Assembly: GCF_010994095.1 (NCBI RefSeq) | Contig: NZ_WJYO01000001.1 | Location: 372,001 to 436,000 of the forward strand | Source of the DNA: Mumia xiangluensis | Lineage (GTDB): Bacteria > Actinomycetota > Actinomycetes > Propionibacteriales > Nocardioidaceae | Direction of reading: 5' to 3' | Length of the DNA stretch: 64,000 nt | Part shown: positions 63,517 to 64,000 of the stretch, in pieces | Position numbering within the stretch: the stretch's first letter is position 1 | Layout: each line of letters opens with the position of its first letter | Position numbers and translations under genes: made by a program | Notes under the pieces: generated by a model | What the model was told of the DNA's origin: nothing | What the model saw: only the letters and a program-made list of their open reading frames with translations | Databases searched by the model: none

Positions 63517-64000
63517 GTGACCTCGCCTCGAGCCGCCCGCCCGGACGCCACCCGCACGTGGCATCCCGCCGGGCCGGTCGACGTGCGGCGCACGCTGGGG
63601 GCACTCGGCAAAGGCCCGTACGACCCGGCACACCAGGTGGCGCCCGACGGTGCGACCTGGCGCGCCAGCCGCATGGCGACGGGGGCGGTCACCTACCGCG
63701 TGAGCGCGGCTCGGGTCACCCCGGCGCCCCGTGAGATCACCGTCGAGGCGTGGGGCGACGGCGCCGAGGAGCTCGTGGCGGAGGCCCCCTTCCTGCTCGG
63801 CGGCGCCGACGACTGGTCCGACTTCGACCCGCGCATCCCGCTCGTGGCGCGGGCGCTCGCCCGTCACCCGGGCCTGCGTCTTCCCCGCCAACGCCGCATC
63901 TTCGAGACGCTGGTGCCGGCGATCATCGAGCAGCGGGTCCCCGGCGTCGACGCGTACGCGTCCTGGCGACGCCTGCTCCGCACCCACGGCGAGCCCGCGC
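63517..64000 (+). CDS. DNA-3-methyladenine glycosylase 2-like protein (5' part, runs off window)
   Basis: Starts at GTG 63517 and remains open to the window end (161 codons seen). N-terminal TBP-like half (PVDVRRTLGALGKGPYDPAHQVAPDG) then the start of the HhH-GPD region: DWSDFDPRIPLVARALARHPGLRLPRQRRIFETLVPAIIEQRV, followed by ASWRRLLRTHGEPA. This matches AlkA-like base-excision enzymes of actinobacteria. The HhH and catalytic Asp lie beyond the window. Confidence 0.82.
   Translation, partial: MTSPRAARPDATRTWHPAGPVDVRRTLGALGKGPYDPAHQVAPDGATWRASRMATGAVTYRVSAARVTPAPREITVEAWGDGAEELVAEAPFLLGGADDWSDFDPRIPLVARALARHPGLRLPRQRRIFETLVPAIIEQRVPGVDAYASWRRLLRTHGEPA

Overview
This is a 64 kb, very GC-rich (roughly 70%), densely packed chromosomal segment of a high-GC Gram-positive bacterium. 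GTG starts, 4-nt stop/start overlaps (GTGA, ATGA), leaderless-looking promoters, a DtxR/IdeR-type iron box, a CsoR copper operon and actinobacterial families (SCO4848, ECF42 sigma with a YCII partner) all point to Actinomycetota, most likely Nocardioidaceae; the genus is inferred, not proven. I saw no rRNA, tRNA, CRISPR array, insertion sequence, integrase or phage gene. No gene-free stretch exceeds about 300 bp.

Layout. 0-3 kb: acyl-CoA dehydrogenase and alpha-methylacyl-CoA racemase. 2.7-8.1 kb: a sortase-anchored (LPDTG) repeat protein, an OmpR-type regulator and a histidine kinase fused in frame to a DUF4153/DUF4173 membrane protein. 8.3-9.1 kb: alpha/beta hydrolase. 9.1-17.8 kb: respiratory nitrate reductase narGHJI with a NarK transporter, and a divergent small cupin. 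17.9-20.9 kb: iron-siderophore ABC importer (two permeases and an ATPase, no binding protein) behind an iron box. 21.0-22.3 kb: threonine dehydratase. 22.4-30.1 kb: complete kdpFABC-kdpDE potassium uptake operon with phased operator repeats. 30-44 kb: single-gene housekeeping and accessory functions (SnoaL-like, YdeI, two VOC/flavoprotein genes, PadR regulator, FadH, aldo/keto reductase-ManA-L,D-transpeptidase, small membrane proteins, DUF1697, WYL regulator, SerA, PaaI-type thioesterase). 44.8-47.6 kb: copper operon csoR-copZ-copA. 47.6-53.5 kb: GlxA-type AraC regulator, NmrA-like reductase, M19 dipeptidase, DJ-1/PfpI protein, ABC exporter. 53.6-57.7 kb: VOC protein, Rieske-tailed FAD oxidase, CrtI-like oxidoreductase and SRPBCC protein. 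57.7-60.2 kb: ECF42 sigma factor/YCII/DUF998 module. 60.3-64 kb: succinate-semialdehyde dehydrogenase, VanZ-like protein, GluQRS, and a DNA glycosylase running off the end.

The most unusual signal is a dispersed palindromic repeat built on GCTGGTCGAGCG...GCGAGTCGAGACC. It occurs at six clear loci. Three are between genes, as tandem or inverted arrays that supply a stop codon or a probable terminator. Three lie in frame inside real genes: a loop of NarJ, the linker after the signal peptide of an L,D-transpeptidase, and the C-terminus of a PadR regulator, where a 24-bp unit has become a seven-copy SLNQR repeat. This resembles the protein-inserted palindromes known from Rickettsia. Other notable points are the kinase-DUF4173 fusion with an intact internal ribosome-binding site at the junction, a near-perfect 35-bp hairpin plus G-tract between the YCII and ECF42 genes, and a MerR-type 19-bp-spacer promoter giving a leaderless MarR-like gene.
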